Assembly: GCF_014076415.1 (NCBI RefSeq)
Contig: NZ_CP043568.1
Span: 5,332,001 to 5,396,000, forward strand
Length of the DNA stretch: 64,000 nt
Reading direction: 5' to 3'
Source: Comamonas testosteroni
GTDB taxonomy: Bacteria; Pseudomonadota; Gammaproteobacteria; Burkholderiales; Burkholderiaceae_C
Shown: in pieces, positions 62,330 through 64,000 of the stretch
Numbering within the stretch: position 1 is the stretch's first letter
Layout of the letters: every line of letters starts with the position of its first letter
The notes under the pieces: generated by a model
What the model saw: only the letters and a program-made list of their open reading frames with translations
The model's database searches: none
What the model was told of the DNA's origin: nothing
Program-made: the position numbers and the translations under genes

Positions 62330-64000
62330 TCAGGCCAGCAGCGCGTTCACACGCTTGACATAGGCGGCCGGATCTTCGGGCATGCCGCCTTCGGCCAGCA
62401 CGGCCTGGTCGAACAGAATCTGGGCCAGATCGTTGAAGTGGACGGAGCCGTCCAGCTTCTTGACCAGGGCGTGATCGGGGTTCACTTCCAGCACCGGCTT
62501 GGACTCTGGCGCGGCCTGGCCGGCCTGCTTGAGCAGGCGGGCCAGTTGCAGGCTCATTCCGCCGTCGCTGACCACCAGGCAGGCTGGCGAGTCGACCAGG
62601 CGGCTGGTGGCGCGCACGTCTTCGGCACGGTCCTTGAGTGCTTCCTTGAGCTTGGCCAGCACGGGCTTGAAGGCTTCGGCTGCTTCCTCGGCGGCCTTCT
62701 TCTCTTCCTCGTTCTGCAGCTTGCCCAGATCCACGGCGCCCTTGGCCACGGACTGCAGCGGCGTGCCGTCAAAGTCGTGCAGATAGTTGAGCGCCCACTC
62801 GTCCACGCGATCGGTCATCAGCAGGACTTCGATGCCCTTCTTCTTGAACACTTCGAGCTGCGGGCTGTTCTTGGCCGCAGCCAGGGTGTCGGCCGTGATG
62901 TAGTAGATCGCGTCCTGACCTTCCTTCATGCGTGCCTTGTAGTCTGCAAACGAGGTGTTCAGGCCTTCATGCGTGGTGGTGGCGAAACGCAGCAGCTTGG
63001 CAATGCGCTCCTTGTTGCCGAAGTCTTCGCCCAGGCCTTCCTTGAGCACGGCGCCGAACTCGTTGTAGAACTGCGTGAACTTGCCTTCCTTGGCCTTGTC
63101 CTCTTCGCTGACGACATCCTGCACGCCATCCGCAGCATCAGCTGCGGCTTCATGCCTGTCGTGGCGCGCCAGGTCTTCCAGCATCGAGAGCACGCGCTTG
63201 GCCGAGCCGTCGCGGATCAGGCGTACATCGCGGCTTTCCTGCAGCAGCTCGCGGCTCACGTTCAGCGGCAGGTCGGCAGAGTCGATCACGCCCTTCACAA
63301 AGCGCAGGTATTGGGGCATCAGCGCCTCGGCATCGTCCATGATGAAGACGCGCTTCACATAGAGCTTGATGCCGGCGTGCTTGTCACGCTGGTACAGGTC
63401 GAACGGGGCCTTGGCCGGGATGTACAGCAGCTGCGTGTACTCGGTATTGCCTTCGACACGGTTGTGGCTCCAGGTCAGCGGGTCCTCGAAATCATGGCTG
63501 ATGGCCTTGTAGAACTCCTTGTACTGCTCTTCCGTGATGTCCTTCTTGGCGCGGGTCCACAGGGCGCTGGCCTTGTTCACGGTTTCCCATTCGCCGGTCT
63601 TGACCATCTCGCCGGGCTGATCGTTCTCGCCGTCCTTCCACTCTTCCTTTTCCATCAGAATGGGCAGGCTGATGTGGTCGGAGTATTTGGAGATGACCTG
63701 CTTGAGCTTGTAGCCGTTGAGAAACTCCTGGGCGTCGTCACGCAGGTGCAGGATGATGCTGGTGCCGCGCTGGGCGCGCTCGATCTGCTCGATCTCGAAG
63801 TCGCCCGTGCCGCCGCTGATCCAGCGCACGCCGGCCGATGCCGGAGCACCGGCGCGGCGGGTTTCCACGGTGATCTTGTCGGCCACGATGAAGCCCGAGT
63901 AAAAGCCCACGCCAAACTGGCCGATCAGCTGCGAGTCGGCCTTCTGGTCGCCGCTGAGCTTTTCCATGAAAGCCTTGGTGCCGCTCTTGGCAATCGTGCC
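62330..64000 (-). CDS. htpG: Molecular chaperone HtpG (Hsp90), 5' partial
   Basis: 557 codons including the stop codon are visible and the frame runs off the window, so the first 80 or so residues with part of the ATP-binding domain are missing. Visible are [20 protein letters not shown] and [12 protein letters not shown] (ATP lid), [32 protein letters not shown] and [20 protein letters not shown] (middle domain), and the dimerisation domain ending [12 protein letters not shown]. The region around [20 protein letters not shown] is a charged insert not typical of E. coli HtpG. Confidence 0.97.
   Translation of the reverse strand, partial: GTIAKSGTKAFMEKLSGDQKADSQLIGQFGVGFYSGFIVADKITVETRRAGAPASAGVRWISGGTGDFEIEQIERAQRGTSIILHLRDDAQEFLNGYKLKQVISKYSDHISLPILMEKEEWKDGENDQPGEMVKTGEWETVNKASALWTRAKKDITEEQYKEFYKAISHDFEDPLTWSHNRVEGNTEYTQLLYIPAKAPFDLYQRDKHAGIKLYVKRVFIMDDAEALMPQYLRFVKGVIDSADLPLNVSRELLQESRDVRLIRDGSAKRVLSMLEDLARHDRHEAAADAADGVQDVVSEEDKAKEGKFTQFYNEFGAVLKEGLGEDFGNKERIAKLLRFATTTHEGLNTSFADYKARMKEGQDAIYYITADTLAAAKNSPQLEVFKKKGIEVLLMTDRVDEWALNYLHDFDGTPLQSVAKGAVDLGKLQNEEEKKAAEEAAEAFKPVLAKLKEALKDRAEDVRATSRLVDSPACLVVSDGGMSLQLARLLKQAGQAAPESKPVLEVNPDHALVKKLDGSVHFNDLAQILFDQAVLAEGGMPEDPAAYVKRVNALLA

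Overview
The window is GC-rich, densely coded DNA from a betaproteobacterium of the Comamonadaceae, most likely Comamonas (close to C. testosteroni). The grounds are the protein families, four orphan Bug-type (TctC) solute receptors, and two families of dispersed intergenic repeats I associate with this family. The species is an inference from sequence character, not from a search. I see no tRNA, rRNA, CRISPR array or prophage. There is one mobile element: an intact ISL3-family insertion sequence (3483-4789) with a perfect 8-bp target duplication.

Layout. 1-3480: end of a pteridine-reductase-like SDR gene, folB, ttcA, a DUF4136 lipoprotein and a DUF2501 protein, whose terminator T-tract was the ISL3 target. 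4863-9557: a divergent IclR regulator and a thiolase / acyl-CoA ligase / Bug receptor operon with two matching palindromic operators. 9778-11587: histidine phosphatase and D-threonine-aldolase-like enzyme. 11709-14685: minus-strand operon of Bug receptor, M20 amidohydrolase and phosphoribosyltransferase-like protein. 14878-20488: divergent LysR gene and a CaiB / acyl-CoA dehydrogenase / nitronate monooxygenase / Bug operon. 20557-22365: a fusion of an alkylglycerol-monooxygenase-like hydroxylase with a YhhN (lysoplasmalogenase-family) domain. 22366-27089: a magnesium locus with a leader of about 1.1 kb carrying four small reading frames (one starting M-D-P-D-P), then mgtA and an mgtC-like gene.

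27258-32785 carries ruvB, a periplasmic peroxiredoxin, a lysyl-endopeptidase-like lipoprotein, ruvA, phoH and ybeY; ruvA and ruvB are unusually separated. 32804-36228 has a histidine kinase, a FixJ-type regulator, a secreted HbpS/GlcG-type protein and an outer-membrane barrel protein. 36290-38218 has a Bug receptor with a hairpin over its ribosome-binding site and a divergent TSUP transporter. 38321-44506 has dbpA, two M20 peptidases, dtd and a CDF transporter. 44667-49466 has an EAL protein with a degenerate GGDEF, AMP nucleosidase and a second degenerate GGDEF protein. 49468-54340 has a GMC oxidoreductase, 3-hydroxyacyl-CoA dehydrogenase, enoyl-CoA hydratase and a serine hydrolase.

54437-62217 is stress-related: ohrR-ohr with an OhrR-type operator, a 2H phosphoesterase, srkA, a repeat-rich lipoprotein, TetR with a divergent MFS pump, and SoxR with a near-consensus SoxR box driving a RidA-family gene and another MFS pump. 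The window ends inside htpG.

Several clusters look like small catabolic modules in which a periplasmic binding protein is encoded beside CoA-dependent or hydrolytic enzymes and a dedicated regulator. The least explained parts are the mgtA leader with its small frames, the two-enzyme ether-lipid-type fusion, the repeat-derived segment translated inside srkA, and the hairpin that hides the start site of the 36-kb Bug gene.
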